A DNA stretch of 64,000 bases from positions 2,780 to 66,779 of the forward strand of contig BGKB01000075.1 of NCBI GenBank assembly GCA_003116975.1, read 5' to 3'. The notes under the pieces were generated by a model. The model made no database searches, was not told where the DNA came from, and saw only the letters and a program-made list of their open reading frames with translations. Shown in pieces: positions 1 through 11,324 of the stretch (position 1 is its first letter; every line of letters starts with the position of its first letter). This DNA comes from Aurantiochytrium sp. KH105. Lineage: Eukaryota; Sar; Bigyra; Thraustochytrida; Thraustochytriidae. The position numbers were made by a program, and so were the translations under genes.

Positions 1-950
1 GGGCGGGCGGGCGCGCGTGCGTGCGGCAGGCGCGGAGACCTCGGCGCGCGTGGCCTGCGGCGGGCGGCGCACGCGGGCGGGCAGCACCGCGGAGCACAGC
101 GCCGCGCCGCGCCGCGCAGCGCAGCGCAGGGTCTGCAGCTGGCCGAGTGGCTGGCTGGCTGGCTGGCCGAGTGGCTGGCTGGGCGCTCTGCAGCGCGCAC
201 GCGCAGCAGGCACGTAGGCAGGCACAGGCAGGCAGGCACGCCTCGCCGCGCCGCGCCGCGCAGACCGCCGAGGCAGACAGTCGAGGCCGCCGCGGAGAAG
301 GGGAAGAAGGGAAGAAAGCAGGAGAAAAGAAAGGAGGAAAAGAAAGAAAACAAAAAGCGCGGGAAAGGAAAAAGCAGGAAGCAAGGGCCCAGGAAGAAGG
401 GCGACAAGCAGGCAAGGCAAGGCAAGGCAAGGCAAGGCAAGGCAAGGCAAGGCACAAGCACTAGCAGCAGGCAGAGTAAAGTAAAAGCAGAGCAAGCGGC
501 TGGCTTGCTTGGTCGCTCGGGCGCCGCTCGGTCGCACGTGCGCGAGCTTTCCCCTGCCGGCGCCTCCCCCCGCGCGCCCAGCCGGAGTGCGGGCGGGCGA
601 GGCGCGCCGCCCCCGCCCCGCGCCCGCGCGGAGTGGCCACGCCGCGCGCGCATAAATTAAAACGAGGCGGCCGGAACGAATGAGTGGCTGGTGACCAAGA
701 GGCAACGAAGACCTTTGCACGCACAAGCAGAGCCCGCGAGTGCACGCGCGCGAGGACGCGGGCCTGCTTGAAAACCAGCACGCAGCCGCTGCCATAACAG
801 CGACGCCACCCACTGACTCCACATTGGCCAAAGCGAAAGCTCTCGAAAGGTCGGTCCCCCAAACCGTGGGTGGTCGCATCTGCCTCCTGGGGTGGGTAAT
901 ACAAGCGCGCCAGCCGAGGCAGGCCGCAACCCACCGATCCATCGCATACC
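1..950. other. GC-rich upstream region of the cyclin gene, with simple repeats
   Basis: No supportable gene. The first 480 bases are very GC-rich and repetitive, including several tandem GGCAA units at about 411-454 and GGCT/GGCA runs at about 140-240. Short open frames here encode only low-complexity Arg/Ala/Gln-rich peptides and are not called. An A/T-rich element (cataaattaaaac) near 650 could be a TATA-like promoter element about 300 bases before the cyclin start. That is inference. Confidence 0.5.
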
Positions 951-1501
951 ATGGCCTCCATGCTCATGATGGGCGAGCGGGAGCCTGGAGCCAAGGCACT
1001 TCTCGAGGTCATCGCCTCCATTCTTGAGGAACTTGTCCGTAAAGGAGAAGAGCAGCGCCGAAACTCTGTAAATACCAAGATGACCAAGTTTCACGGCCTG
1101 CGCGCTCCCTCCATCCCCCTCGGAGACTATCTACAACGCATCGCCCAGTTCTCGGGCTGCTCCACAGAGTGCTTCATTCTCATGCTCATATACATTGATC
1201 GCCTCGTCACCAACAAGGACATCCCACTCGACGCGCTGAACGTGCACAGGCTAGTCATCACAGCAACGCTGCTTGCCGCAAAGTTCTTTGACGACCACTA
1301 TCTGGACAATGCGCACTACTCGGCCGTTGGCGGTCTCCCGCGCAACGAGATCAATGAGCTCGAGCTTGAAATGCTCTTTCTCCTCGGGTTCAATCTCTTT
1401 GTCACCACCGACAACTACAATACCTACCACGGGACTCTCAAGAACATGTCGGCAAATAAGGCTGCACCCCGCCCTTTGGGCAACGAGGCGGGTCAGCAGA
1501 C

Positions 1502-1553
<52 letters not shown>

Positions 1554-2035
1554 CAGGTCCAGTCACAAGTCCCTGTGCAGACTTCCCCTCAGGCCATGCA
1601 GCACCCGATGCAGCACCAGCACGTTGCAGCATCAGAGCACCAGTACATAGTCTCACCTGGAATGCCAGGGTCGCACGCCCCGGGCATGGGCGGCAACATG
1701 GCACCGCAAGGTGGAGCACCCGGGTCGGGTCCAGCAGGGGAGGTAGAGTGGGTTCACGTCGAAGGTGGGGGCGCACCAATAGGGGACAGGCCAGCCCCGC
1801 CCGGTTTCACCCCTTCTCCTTCTTCACAGTCTTATGCAACGCCTGGCCAGCAAACTCCTACTTATTTGGCGCCCAACGCGCCTGGCCCGAATGGTTTTCA
1901 AGGACAGAATCCGTATGCTGGCACCCACGCCATGTGGCACGCGCCCTCGCAAGGACACCCACAAGCTCACCAACCTCCGATGCATCAGCAAATGCAGCAC
2001 CAACACCAGCAAGCTGCGAGCGGAGACCCCATGGG

Positions 2036-2073
<38 letters not shown>

Positions 2074-2180
2074 TAAACCACAGCGGATTTGCAAAACCTG
2101 TCAGCGGCCAGGCTTCGGGTCCGCAGGGGAAGCAAGCCAGCAGCCACTTTGTTCAGTCCGCTTCTTCTGCTTGGGCATGA
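951..2180 (+). CDS. PHO80/cyclin U-type cyclin with polyglutamine C-terminal region
   Basis: The protein has 409 residues. An N-terminal cyclin box of the Pho80/PCL (plant cyclin-U) type spans roughly residues 40-165. Landmarks are IPLGDYLQRIAQFSGCSTE, LMLIYIDRL, VHRLVITATLLAAKFFDD and LEMLFLLGFNLFV. Family members bind and activate a CDK partner of the Pho85/CDK5 type and act in phosphate or nutrient signalling, polarity or cell-cycle control; the partner here is unknown. The remaining ~220 residues are Gln/Pro/Gly/His-rich and disordered, with a long glutamine run at 1504-1556 and a pure 12-Gln run at 2037-2072. The start sits in a good context (ACCATGG); other Met codons follow within 12 codons. 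The gene converges with CCT6. Confidence 0.88.
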
Positions 2181-3404
2181 CACAACAGTGAAGATGATGC
2201 TGGCAGCTTTTAAAATGAAGCTTGCTCGTTGCGAGCTCGGCGTCGCTTGGGGTTGCGTGAAGACTCTGTGGAACCGCGTGCGTGTGTGAATGCGCGCACG
2301 GAATATGAGCTTCTCCGACAAGAATATTTTCCTCCTCTCCTTTTTTTTTCTTCTTTTCTTTTACTCATTTCGCCTTTTTTTTGGTTCGAACACCATGAGA
2401 CAGGTACATGAAGGGCTTCGTTTTCATCATCGCTTGCAGTGTTTGCCCTGCCGAGAAAAGAGGACAGGTCGCATTTGTCAGCTTTTTGATTTCGAAAGGC
2501 AGCTTTGCAGAGTAGACGAACGAGCGTTCAGGTTATTTGCTCAATGGCTAGTGAGCCCCATCCTCACCTCATTCTCACTCTAAAAACTAAAAAGCCATGA
2601 TGCCGGGGATAGGTAATCTAATTTGAATGACGTAGGTTTACTAACTTATCTTGGACAGTAAAAAAAGATTGTGAATGGCATGTTCGTCGCGTGGCATTGC
2701 ATAGAAAGCACTAGCTTGCGTGTGCGCTTGTTTTCAAGTACTGGCTGTGGCTTATATATGCTGGAAAACACCAGACATGCAAGCCAGTAGTCTTCAGTAA
2801 ATCAAAGATTCTATGTATGTGAATGGTTGAATGGCATGCCTTCCTGGCTCGCAAACAAGCTCAGGCATTAAGCGAGCTCAGCAGCTCATGTGAGACTATC
2901 TTTTAAAGCGAGATATTGTCTTGAGATGCACGCTTCTTCTTTTCCGTTCCTGGTTTTCCATAAAGCGGAGCGTTTCGAAGCTTGGCTCAAAAGTTGAATT
3001 TAAAAAACGCGTCAAGATGCCAAAAAAAAAAGATCCCAAAGCAAACGATGAAGCAATTGATTTTAAATTCTACGAAGCGCTCCGGGCATGCAAACATACA
3101 CGCCGGGGCACCACCAAGGACGTAAAATAGTGTGAGTTCTGCGTGTTCGACGCACGCCTCCAATCTCCACAACTAGTTCTTCCTCCCTTCCTTCCTATCG
3201 CTCGTTTTTCGTTCTCACGGCTTTTTGGTTTGGGAAATTTTCACTCTCCACACACTCACGGCTTTGGATTTGACATGCTTGCTCACTCGTCCGCTGGAGG
3301 CCTCGTAGCTGCTCGCTCTACGCTAGACACTAGAGTCTCGCAGCCGGCAAAGTCCTTGTCGTCGTCGTCGTCGTCATTGTCGTCATCTCTGACCCGGATC
3401 AAGC
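2181..3404. other. Intergenic region between convergent cyclin and CCT6 genes
   Basis: This is the 3' flank of both genes and is clearly more AT-rich than the coding DNA. Pyrimidine-rich runs occur at about 2335-2385. A short frame at 3017-3130 would encode a lysine-rich peptide starting MPKKKDPKAND. It has no recognisable family and is not called as a gene. A CGT/CGTCGT run lies at about 3358-3385, just downstream of the CCT6 stop. Confidence 0.5.
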
Positions 3405-5036
3405 CTACATGTCAGGCATGTTGGGGTCCTTGGGCCTTGAGCCCCGGCCAGCGCGAAGCATGCTGTCGACGAGAAGAAGCTGCGAGGCCAGGACGGAACT
3501 CATGTGAATGACAGACTTCTTGACAATGGCACCATCCCAAACACCAATGTCCTCCGGGAAGATTGGCTTGCCAGAGATTACGTCAAGACCAACAGGCTTG
3601 GACGGATCGCGCTGGTAGGCCTCCTGCAGGTCAATAATGGTGTTTTGCACGTCAAAACCAGAATTGTCCGCAAGAGCTTTGGGAATGACGAGAAGGGCGT
3701 CCGCAAAGGCCTGCACACCGAGCTTGGCACGGCCGCGCACATCGGCCTTGACCTTTTCCAGGTTGGCATAGGCGGCGATCTCGAACGCACCAGCGCCAGC
3801 CACCATCTTGGGATTATCGATGGCGTTCTTGACGGAACGAAGACCGTCGCGGACAGCATCCTTGATTTGCGCAATCGTGTGCGGGTTCTGTCCCTTGACA
3901 AGAATTGTGCACGAGTGCGGGTTGCGGACGCCCTCCACAAAGGTGAACTTGTCCTCTCCGAGAGTGTCCTCGTAGACAAGTTCGGCGTAGCCGAGCATGT
4001 CCTGATCGAGCTCCTCGACGCTGTTAATCTGCATGCCGCCGCAAGCGAGCGTAAGGCGCTCCATGTTGCGGCGCTTGGCGCGACGGAGCGCCAGGATGCC
4101 CTCCTTGGCGAGCATGTCGAGAGAGGGCGGGTCGATACCCTTTTGGTTGCAAATGAGAAAGGTGGTGCCAGGGTTGGCCTCGCAGATCTGCTTCTTGAAC
4201 TCAATAATTTGCTTGACCTTGTCGTCGGTAAACTTGCGCTCAGCCACGACCATGCCCTCGCGCTCCTCGGCAGTCTTGTACAAAAAGTTCGAGGTGACCT
4301 CGCTCTTTTCGTACTCGAGCGAAACGTTGAGCGTCATGACCCAGACCTTTTCGAGCTTGGTCGGCATGCCCGGGTGGCGGGCACCGTGATCCAGCACCAT
4401 GCCGCGCACAAGGCGGGTCTCCAGATCGAGCTTGTGCTGCATGTGGAGCAGCTCGACCATGTGCAGGTCAATGGGCTGGTCATCGCGACGAATGCAAAGA
4501 ATGGCGTCCACGACAATGTCCGTGAGCTTGTTGACGAGCTCCTCGCGGAGCTTGGTCTGCAGGGTGGTGCGGCAGATGTTGCAGAGCTGCTCGCGGTCCT
4601 TGGCGAGGTCCGGCATTTCTTTGGAGAACTCCTCCAAGAAGGTCATGGTCGCATCGCGGGCCACGTCAAAGCCATCGGCGAGGACGCGGGGGTGGAGACC
4701 CTCGCCGAGGTACCGTTCGGCCTGCTTAAGGAGCTCGCCCACAAAGAGGACGGTGCTCGTCGTTCCGTCGCCAACGGTGTCGTCGGTGGCGGTGGCAGCG
4801 CGAGCGATGAGCTGCGCGGTGGGGTGCTGGATTTGCATCTCGTGCAAGAGGGTGTTGCCATCCTTGGTGAGCTTGATTTGGCCGGCGCCGCCTACCAGCA
4901 TCTTGAGCGTTCCCTTTGGGCCCAGGTTGCTCTTGAGGACTTCCTGGAGGCCCCGTGCCGCCGCCAGGTTGATGGCGAGCGCCTGCGTCTTGTTCACATT
5001 CTCCGCGTTCGGGTTGAGCAGTTCAAGGGCGCTCAT
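3405..5036 (-). CDS. CCT6: T-complex protein 1 subunit zeta (CCT6), cytosolic group II chaperonin
   Basis: The protein has 543 residues, the usual length for a CCT subunit, and is one of the eight in the hetero-oligomeric TRiC/CCT ring that folds actin, tubulin and other cytosolic proteins with ATP. Visible group II chaperonin signatures are [20 protein letters not shown] near the N-terminus, [20 protein letters not shown], the ATPase motif GDGTTS and the C-terminal [48 protein letters not shown] and [17 protein letters not shown] are specific to zeta. The gene is a single uninterrupted frame. It converges with the cyclin and diverges from the BFR1-like gene across about 2.5 kb. A 554-residue frame on the other strand (3504-5168) is a codon-bias shadow. 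Confidence 0.97.
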   Translation of the reverse strand: MSALELLNPNAENVNKTQALAINLAAARGLQEVLKSNLGPKGTLKMLVGGAGQIKLTKDGNTLLHEMQIQHPTAQLIARAATATDDTVGDGTTSTVLFVGELLKQAERYLGEGLHPRVLADGFDVARDATMTFLEEFSKEMPDLAKDREQLCNICRTTLQTKLREELVNKLTDIVVDAILCIRRDDQPIDLHMVELLHMQHKLDLETRLVRGMVLDHGARHPGMPTKLEKVWVMTLNVSLEYEKSEVTSNFLYKTAEEREGMVVAERKFTDDKVKQIIEFKKQICEANPGTTFLICNQKGIDPPSLDMLAKEGILALRRAKRRNMERLTLACGGMQINSVEELDQDMLGYAELVYEDTLGEDKFTFVEGVRNPHSCTILVKGQNPHTIAQIKDAVRDGLRSVKNAIDNPKMVAGAGAFEIAAYANLEKVKADVRGRAKLGVQAFADALLVIPKALADNSGFDVQNTIIDLQEAYQRDPSKPVGLDVISGKPIFPEDIGVWDGAIVKKSVIHMSSVLASQLLLVDSMLRAGRGSRPKDPNMPDM

Positions 5037-7588
5037 CTTTCCTCTTTGCGCACGTTGGCGTTTGTTTCTTTACTGCTGTTGCTGATGAACGATCGCCGCT
5101 GTCGGCCCGTTATCTACTGGTCTCGCGCCTCTGCTCTGCGCGTCCTCCTGCGCGTCCTTTCCGGGTGAAAACGCGCCGGGCAGCGTTGCGTCCGCTCGCC
5201 CGCTGGCCCGCTCGTCCACCCGCGCCTGCCCTGCGCTGCGTCGCCGCGTCGCTGCGTCGCTGTGCCTGCCTGCCTGTCTGTCTGTCTCCGCGCGCCGCTC
5301 GCTGCCTTGTCAGTCTGTCTCTCTCTGCCTTTTCCCCTTCTCTCTCCCCCCATCCTCCCTGCTTTTCCCCCCTTCTTTCAAGTTCTTCTTCGGGGATCTA
5401 ACTGCCGCCCCGCTACAGCCGGTCAGGGAGGCCTTTGCGCCACTTGCGCCGCCATTTGAGGCACTTGCGCCGCCGTTAGCTCTACTTGCGTCGCGCGCCG
5501 CAAGCCCGGTTGCCGCCCAACGTTCTTTCTCGAAGGACCGCCCGAGACCGGCCGGCCGGCCGACCTGCCTGGCTGCGGCCGAGGGGTTGAGCCGCCACCG
5601 GACCGGCTGAGGCCGCGACGCGCAGCTCGACTCGCATCGCTGCCTGCGCAGCTCCCGGCGCCGAGGTTCGCGCCCGCTGCCGGCGGGCATGGCCGGGGCT
5701 GGGATCATCTTGGGCTGGCATGGGATGACTCCAACAGAAGGGAAGGAAATGGGAACGTGAGGAAAGAACAACATCAAAGAAAGAAGAACGGAAGAAAAGA
5801 AAAAAAAAACAGGAAAAAAAAAAAAAGATCAACCGTCGGAGGGGAACGCGCCTGACCCAGCCCAACGGCCAGGTTAGGTTTATGGCCTCGGCCCAGTTAG
5901 GTTTGTCGAGCAAAGGTGTGCACCGGGCCTCTCACATACCCTAACCCTTGTTCCGGAACGAGAGATGCTTCTTCGGGTTACAGCTTGACTTCGTCTCGTT
6001 GCTTGTGGAGGCAGCGGTGGCGGCAGGCAGGCCGTGAGAGGGGTGGCCGGCGACCAAGTCCTTCTTCCTCGAAGCTTGTCTTTTTTTTACGTGGTGGTTG
6101 AAAGTAAGAAGTTTCTCCTCACCAGCGCTAGCTGGAAACCTTGGGGCAAGCCTTTGAAAAACTTTTGAAAAGAGCTCGCAGCAGAGGCATGTGGGCGCAG
6201 CCGAGGTCGCTGCCGTCACTCCCGGCCCTCCTGAGAAGAGCCCGACCTTCAAGTTGTTATTGTGGGTTGCTCTTACTCATCTTCTTATGCATCAGCATCA
6301 ACAAAAGCGAGGCAGCCAACCCGGGTATACGATGCGGGGCCAAAGGTCGTCACAAGGTTTTTCTTGAGAGTCCGAGCAGGCGAGAGGGGGGCGTGTCTTT
6401 TTTTTTTTTCAGAGGAAAGTCAAGCGGCTTTCGCGGCCTCGTCGACAGCCTGCACGTGGCTGGCTGATAGCCAATTGCAGGCTGACAGAATAGTAGGTGC
6501 TTCGGAATCTCACATGAGATGATGCGGCGGCGAGCAGCTGCAGCTGACAGTGAAGATGATACGACGTCCTTGCCGTCGCAGCCATTCTCGAGAGACAGAG
6601 GAAATACTATCGCTGTGGCATTGCATGGCAAGTATAGATGCAGTTGGTAAACTGCATGCAGACGTGCATGCAAAGTGGGAGTACTTTTTCACCATGACAT
6701 AAACTTGCCTGAGTTTTGGTCGGGTGCAACTTCAACGTTTGGATTTCTCGATGCAAATATTTGCAAATCGAGCTGATCTGACGCGACCGCGATGAGAGTG
6801 ACTTTAGGATTCAAGAAAACCTTTCTACCAACCTGTCTCTGGCTGACGAGAGTCAACGTGGCAACGCATTTTTCCGTCTCACTTTTCTACAGACTTGAAT
6901 GATCCAAGCTGTCAAGAGATCAGCATCTATAGATGCTGCCAGAGGAATGAGCAGGATGACGAAAGAAACATCATCATGCCTTACGAGCCAAGCCAGCTGA
7001 GCTAGCTAGCCTTTCAACCTTGTTATCCTCACCACGATGATCTCATCTCTCTTTCAGGTCGCTCGCGCCTCCGTCGACCCTCATCCGAGTCCCTTTAGCA
7101 TTCTCATTGTTTCCCGCACTGCACTGCTGCTGCTTCTGTTGTATTTCGCCGGGCTTGCTTGCTTGCTTGCTTACTTGCTTTTTGGCGTGTTTTCTCCCGT
7201 CACTCACTCCTTGGCACGTCAGCTGCCAGGCCAGGCAGGCCAGGCCAGAAGGAAGGAAGGTGGCGGCATGCGCGCGCCGGCGTCAGTGAAGTATAGGCGG
7301 CATTCCCGACTTGGGGGCGCGGTTGTGGCAGTGTGCGCGCTGCGGTGCAAGTGCCGCAGCGCACCGTGCGCAGCTTGCGGCTCGGAGGCGCCGGGGCAGG
7401 GCGGGAAAGCAAGAAAGCAGAGCAGCTGAGCGGCGGCAGTGCGGAGCGGCGCGAGGCAGGCAGGCAGGCAGGCAGGCGGGCGAGCAGGGAGCCGGCCGGG
7501 GCCAGCGAGAGGTAGCGCAGCAAGCAAGCAAGCAAGCAAGCAAGCGAGCAAGCGAGCAAGCGAGCAAGCGAGCAAGCGAGCAGCAACG
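5037..7588. promoter_or_regulatory. Divergent intergenic region between CCT6 and the BFR1-like gene
   Basis: About 2.5 kb without a supportable gene. The CCT6 side is pyrimidine-rich on the plus strand (5320-5400). A purine/poly-A stretch lies at about 5790-5830. The middle (6700-7000) is AT-richer. A pyrimidine tract ending in CAG at about 7056 resembles a splice acceptor and could belong to a 5' UTR intron of the downstream gene, but no partner donor is convincing. Immediately before the BFR1-like start lie GGCA repeats (about 7455-7485) and GCAA/GCGA repeats (about 7516-7584) that abut the start codon and would form its 5' UTR. Confidence 0.4.
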
Positions 7589-9196
7589 ATGAGCGAGGAT
7601 AAGAGCAATGTGCAGGCTGGCGAGGCGGCCGGCGCCGAGGCGCCCGCGGGCGGCGTGGCCTCCGTGGAGCTGACGCGCGTGTCCAAGCCCGACGATGCTG
7701 GCAAGAACAAGAAGGTGAGCGATATCTCCGAGAAGATCGACAAGCTCATCGCCGAGCGTCAGCGCATCGACAAGGCGCAGCAGGCCTCGCGCGCCGGCAA
7801 CAAGCCCTTCAACGATAAGCGCCGGACGCTGGTGGGACAGCTCAAGGAGCTCCGTGGCAAGCGCAGCACCCTCCTTGATGCCGCCTCCGATATGCAAAAG
7901 AAGGTCGACGCCATCGTCAAGAAGGACAAGGACATGAAGCAGAAGGACAAGGCCGCGCAGCAGCAGCTCAAGTTCCGCTCGGTCGAGGAGGCCGACTCCA
8001 AGATTGCTGAGCTCGAGCGCAAGTACGAGACCACCTCCATGACCCCCAAGGAGGAGAAGGAAATGATGAAGGAGATCTCCCAGCTCAAGCAGACCCGCCG
8101 CAAGGTCGAGGAGTACCTCAAGTCCAAGTCGTCCTCTTCCACCGGCGCCGAGAACATCCCCGCCCTCCGCGACCAGATCCGCGAGAAGCGCCAGGAGGCC
8201 GACACTTTCAAGTCCCAGATTGATGGCCTCTCCAAGGAGCTCGACGATCTCAAGGAGAAGAACAAGGACTCTGCCTCCAAGGCTGACAAGCTCCAAAAGA
8301 AGCGCAGCGAGATCCAGACCGAGCTCAACGCCCTCTTTGCCGAGCGCGATGCCGTCAAGAAGGAGCACAACGCCAAGTGGAAGGAGTACAAGGAGTACCT
8401 CGACAAGCTCAACAAGCAGCGCGACGCCGAGCGCAAGCAGCGCGAGGAAGAATACCGCAAGCAGCGCGAGGAGTACGAGCGCAGGATCGAGGAGGAGGAG
8501 ATGAAGAAGAAGCCCTGGGAGGAGGAAATCGCTCTCTGCGACTACCTCATCTCTCACCTCGAGAAGATCGGCAACGTCAAGACCCAGACCGAGGGCGACG
8601 ACAAGGAGGAGGCCAACGGCGAGGACAAGCCCGAGATCCGCAAGTCCAACGACGACTTTGGCGGCATGCGCGCCATTGGCAAGAAGAACAACGACATTGA
8701 CGACTTCCTCGTCATGGGCGGCGGCAAGAAGAAGAACAAGAACAAGAAGAAGGCCAAGAGCGACCGCCTCATGCTTTCGCTCGACATGCTTGGCTCCTTT
8801 TCTCTCCTTTCGCTCACGGCCCCGGGCAAGCCCGAGGACATCCCCAAGTCGATTGACGAGCTCAAGGAGAAGCGCGCCTACTACGACGTTCTCCCAAGGG
8901 CCCCGAAGAAGGCCGAGAATGCTGCCACCGAGGAGGCCACCCCTGCTGCCACCGAGAGTGCGGACAATGCCGGCAAGAAGAAGGGCGGTAAGAAGACTGT
9001 CGCCCCCCCCGTCGACTCGTCGGAGCTCTTTCCCTCGCTCCCGGGCGCCAAGCCCACGACCGCTACCCCCTCGGCCGCGTCCGGCCCTTCCGCCCTCGAC
9101 CGCGTCAAGGCTGCCGCTGCCAACAGTGGCGCTGCTGCCGCCGCTGTCGCTGCCCCTGCGCCGGCACCAACTCCGGCTGAAGCCGCGGAAGAGTAA
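7589..9196 (+). CDS. BFR1: BFR1-like nuclear segregation/mRNP coiled-coil protein
   Basis: The protein has 535 residues. I chose the Met at 7589; an in-frame extension back to 7439 encodes only the translated GCAA/GCGA repeat (QASKQASKRAS...) and is best read as 5' UTR. Long, highly charged coiled coil spans about residues 30-400. Landmarks include RSVEEADSKIAELE, MTPKEEKEMMKEISQLKQTRR and NAKWKEYKEYLDKLNKQR. Family knowledge: yeast Bfr1 associates with ER-bound polysomal mRNPs, and its loss affects secretion, ploidy and nuclear segregation. After the coiled coil come a lysine-rich patch (GGGKKKNKNKKKAKSD) and a Pro/Ala-rich tail. Codons are strongly G/C-ending. Confidence is high for the family and moderate for function. 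Confidence 0.87.
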   Translation: MSEDKSNVQAGEAAGAEAPAGGVASVELTRVSKPDDAGKNKKVSDISEKIDKLIAERQRIDKAQQASRAGNKPFNDKRRTLVGQLKELRGKRSTLLDAASDMQKKVDAIVKKDKDMKQKDKAAQQQLKFRSVEEADSKIAELERKYETTSMTPKEEKEMMKEISQLKQTRRKVEEYLKSKSSSSTGAENIPALRDQIREKRQEADTFKSQIDGLSKELDDLKEKNKDSASKADKLQKKRSEIQTELNALFAERDAVKKEHNAKWKEYKEYLDKLNKQRDAERKQREEEYRKQREEYERRIEEEEMKKKPWEEEIALCDYLISHLEKIGNVKTQTEGDDKEEANGEDKPEIRKSNDDFGGMRAIGKKNNDIDDFLVMGGGKKKNKNKKKAKSDRLMLSLDMLGSFSLLSLTAPGKPEDIPKSIDELKEKRAYYDVLPRAPKKAENAATEEATPAATESADNAGKKKGGKKTVAPPVDSSELFPSLPGAKPTTATPSAASGPSALDRVKAAAANSGAAAAAVAAPAPAPTPAEAAEE

Positions 9197-10316
9197 ACGT
9201 TCCTTTTGCGCGCGCGCGTTCGCGATGATCCAGAGTTGCTCTTTGGGGCGTATGACTCTGTCTTTTGACATCCATAAGGAGATCTCTGTGGGTTCGAATT
9301 TGAGTTTGTCGGAGCGGTCTTGACACTATGCGCTGCGGTCGCCGTTTTCCCGTCGTCTTCCACGCGCGCAGACCTCACTCCCTCTCTCTCCCTCCTGCTC
9401 GGTTCTCCTTTCTGCTTCGAATCTCGAGTTACACCTCTACATCGTCGTGTTCGTGGTCGTCCTTGCCTTGCAGCTGCAGCCGCCTACTACTGAGTCTTGG
9501 CGGCTGCTTCGCAGCGACGTTGGCACCAAGTTCATGGCTTAGAATCCATACCAATACGCGTTGCAAACAAACAACTTATTTTTTTTCTCTTATGCCTTCA
9601 AGTTGCTTGACACAGTTTCCTTCCAGGCTCCCAATGGCCTGACCGAAGCTGTCTTCCTTTCTAGCGTCCCAGGGGATCTTGTAGACGAAGCAAGACGAAG
9701 GTCAACACAAACGTCCACAGCCAGGCAAGACGAGATCCTTTTTCCTCTCTTTCGTGCATGCGAGCTCAGTGGGGCTGGTCGCCCGCGACTGTACATAATG
9801 TTGGCCACTCATGGTTGAGAGACCAGACCCGGACCCGACCGGCGTTTGGATTGTCAAGCAAGCCCGCCTCCGGCGAGGCCCATGCGCGGCGGACGGCAGC
9901 TGCTCCGCCTCGCTGTCGTCGCGGCGCTGTTCAGCCGCAGCTCGGCGCGGAGTTTTCCTGTTTTCGATGGCGGCGTTGGCGGCGTTGGCGGCGACAGTGG
10001 TCGGGGCGAGGCCGAGGGCGACGATGATGTGCAGCGACAGCGACTTAAAAAAGCGGTATCTTGCACTGGTTTGACCGAGGGCAGGACTGACAGCAGCAGC
10101 TGCAGCGACTTCGAGGCGGACAAGCTCTGCGAGCAGACCGCCTTCACGCAGGAAGAGCGAGGCACGCTACAGACACGGACGCCGACGAAGGCGCAGGCGC
10201 AGGGAGGAGCGCAGGCAGACGCAGGCACAGAAAGCACGCAAAGCAAAAAAAACACGCAAAGCAGGCAAAGCAGGCAAAGCACGCAAGCGAGCAAGAGCAC
10301 CGCCGAGACCAGCAAG
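9197..10316. other. Intergenic region and probable 5' UTR of the quinone oxidoreductase gene
   Basis: This is the 3' flank of the BFR1-like gene followed by the promoter and leader of the next gene. In-frame codons extend upstream from 10317 to 9846, but the encoded 157 residues are low complexity (Lys/Gln/Thr/Ser from AAAGCA/GCAAGC repeats at about 10225-10310) and do not look like the conserved protein. I treat this as untranslated leader. No RNA gene or mobile element is recognised. Confidence 0.45.
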
Positions 10317-11324
10317 ATGAGCACCATGCGTTGTGTCGTGGCAGGGCAGAACGGCGGTCTTCAAGAGGAGGAACGCGCGATTCCCGAACCCAAGGAACGC
10401 CAAGTCCTCATCAAGATCCATGCCACCGCGCTCAACAGAGCAGACCTCATCCAGGCCGCAGGAAAATACCCACCGCCTCCCGGGGCCACAGACGTTCTGG
10501 GCCTCGAGTGCGCTGGAACAATCGCAGGTACTGGGCCGAGCTGCGAGCGTCAATGGACCGATGGCATGCGCGTCTCCGCACTCCTCGAAGGCGGAGGTTA
10601 CGGCGAGTTCGCCCTTGTCGATGAACGTCAAGTCCTTCTCGTACCGGATGATCAGACCTTTGTCGAGGCTGCCGCGATTCCCGAGGTGTGGCTCACCGCA
10701 TTCCAGCACTTGCTCCTCGTCGCAAAAGCGCAGCCCGGAGACATCTTGCTCGTGCATGCGGGCGCAAGTGGCGTTGGCACTGCCGCTATACAGCTCGCCA
10801 AACACGTTTTCGGCGCCTCGAAAATCTTTGTCACGGCTGGTTCGCAGGAAAAGATTGACTTTTGCAAGAGTCTTGGGGCCGATGATGGATTCAACTACAA
10901 GACCGAGGACTGGGCGCAGCGTGTGCTTGATGCTACAGATGGGGCCGGCGTCAGCATTTTGCTCGACCCGATTGGGTACCCCTACGTCGAATCGAACGCC
11001 AAGGCCATGGCGCGTGATGGTCGCTGGGTATTTTACGGCCTCATGGGAGGTCCACCTTCGGATGGTACCATGGCTCCGATTCTTCAGCAGATCCTCATGA
11101 AGCGCATCCATTTGCTCGGCACTACTCTGCGCGCTCGGGCACCCGAGTACAAGGCGGAACTCTGCAATGAATTTGTCAAAGCTACCTTTGACAAATTCGC
11201 GGACAAGACGTTACGACCCGTTCTTGATAAGAAGCATTTCGAAGGGCTGTCTTCTTTCCAAGAAGCGCACGAGTACATGAAGTCCAACCAGAGCATGGGC
11301 AAAATCATTGTGTCTCTCCTCTAA
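10317..11324 (+). CDS. PIG3/TP53I3-like NAD(P)H quinone oxidoreductase (zinc-free MDR family)
   Basis: The protein has 335 residues, matching the family's ~330. The N-terminal GroES-like domain shows RQVLIKIHATALNRADLIQAAGKYPPPPG and LGLECAGTI. The Rossmann domain shows GDILLVHAGASGVGTAAIQLAK, the glycine motif that binds NADPH, and EKIDFCKSLGADDGFNYK. The zinc-ligand cysteines of true alcohol dehydrogenases are not evident, as expected for the quinone reductase branch. PIG3-type enzymes reduce ortho-quinones with NADPH and are probably cytosolic here. I chose the Met at 10317 because the homologous region begins there (MSTMRCVV). The gene is a single frame and converges with UBA5. Confidence 0.92.
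   Translation: MSTMRCVVAGQNGGLQEEERAIPEPKERQVLIKIHATALNRADLIQAAGKYPPPPGATDVLGLECAGTIAGTGPSCERQWTDGMRVSALLEGGGYGEFALVDERQVLLVPDDQTFVEAAAIPEVWLTAFQHLLLVAKAQPGDILLVHAGASGVGTAAIQLAKHVFGASKIFVTAGSQEKIDFCKSLGADDGFNYKTEDWAQRVLDATDGAGVSILLDPIGYPYVESNAKAMARDGRWVFYGLMGGPPSDGTMAPILQQILMKRIHLLGTTLRARAPEYKAELCNEFVKATFDKFADKTLRPVLDKKHFEGLSSFQEAHEYMKSNQSMGKIIVSLL

Noticed and set aside
3017-3130. Short frame encoding MPKKKDPKAND...
   Set aside because: It has 37 codons, no similarity and AT-rich codons unlike the neighbouring genes.
3504-5168. Long open frame (554 codons) antisense to CCT6
   Set aside because: The minus strand encodes an unmistakable full-length CCT6. The plus-strand frame has no recognisable domain and follows from G/C-ending codons.
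5930-5952. CCCTAACCC-like sequence suggesting a telomere or internal telomeric repeat
   Set aside because: There is a single imperfect occurrence with no tandem array.
7283-9271. 662-codon open frame antisense to the BFR1-like gene
   Set aside because: It is leucine/glycine/valine-rich shadow sequence of a GC-biased coiled-coil gene, and its ends fall in simple repeats.
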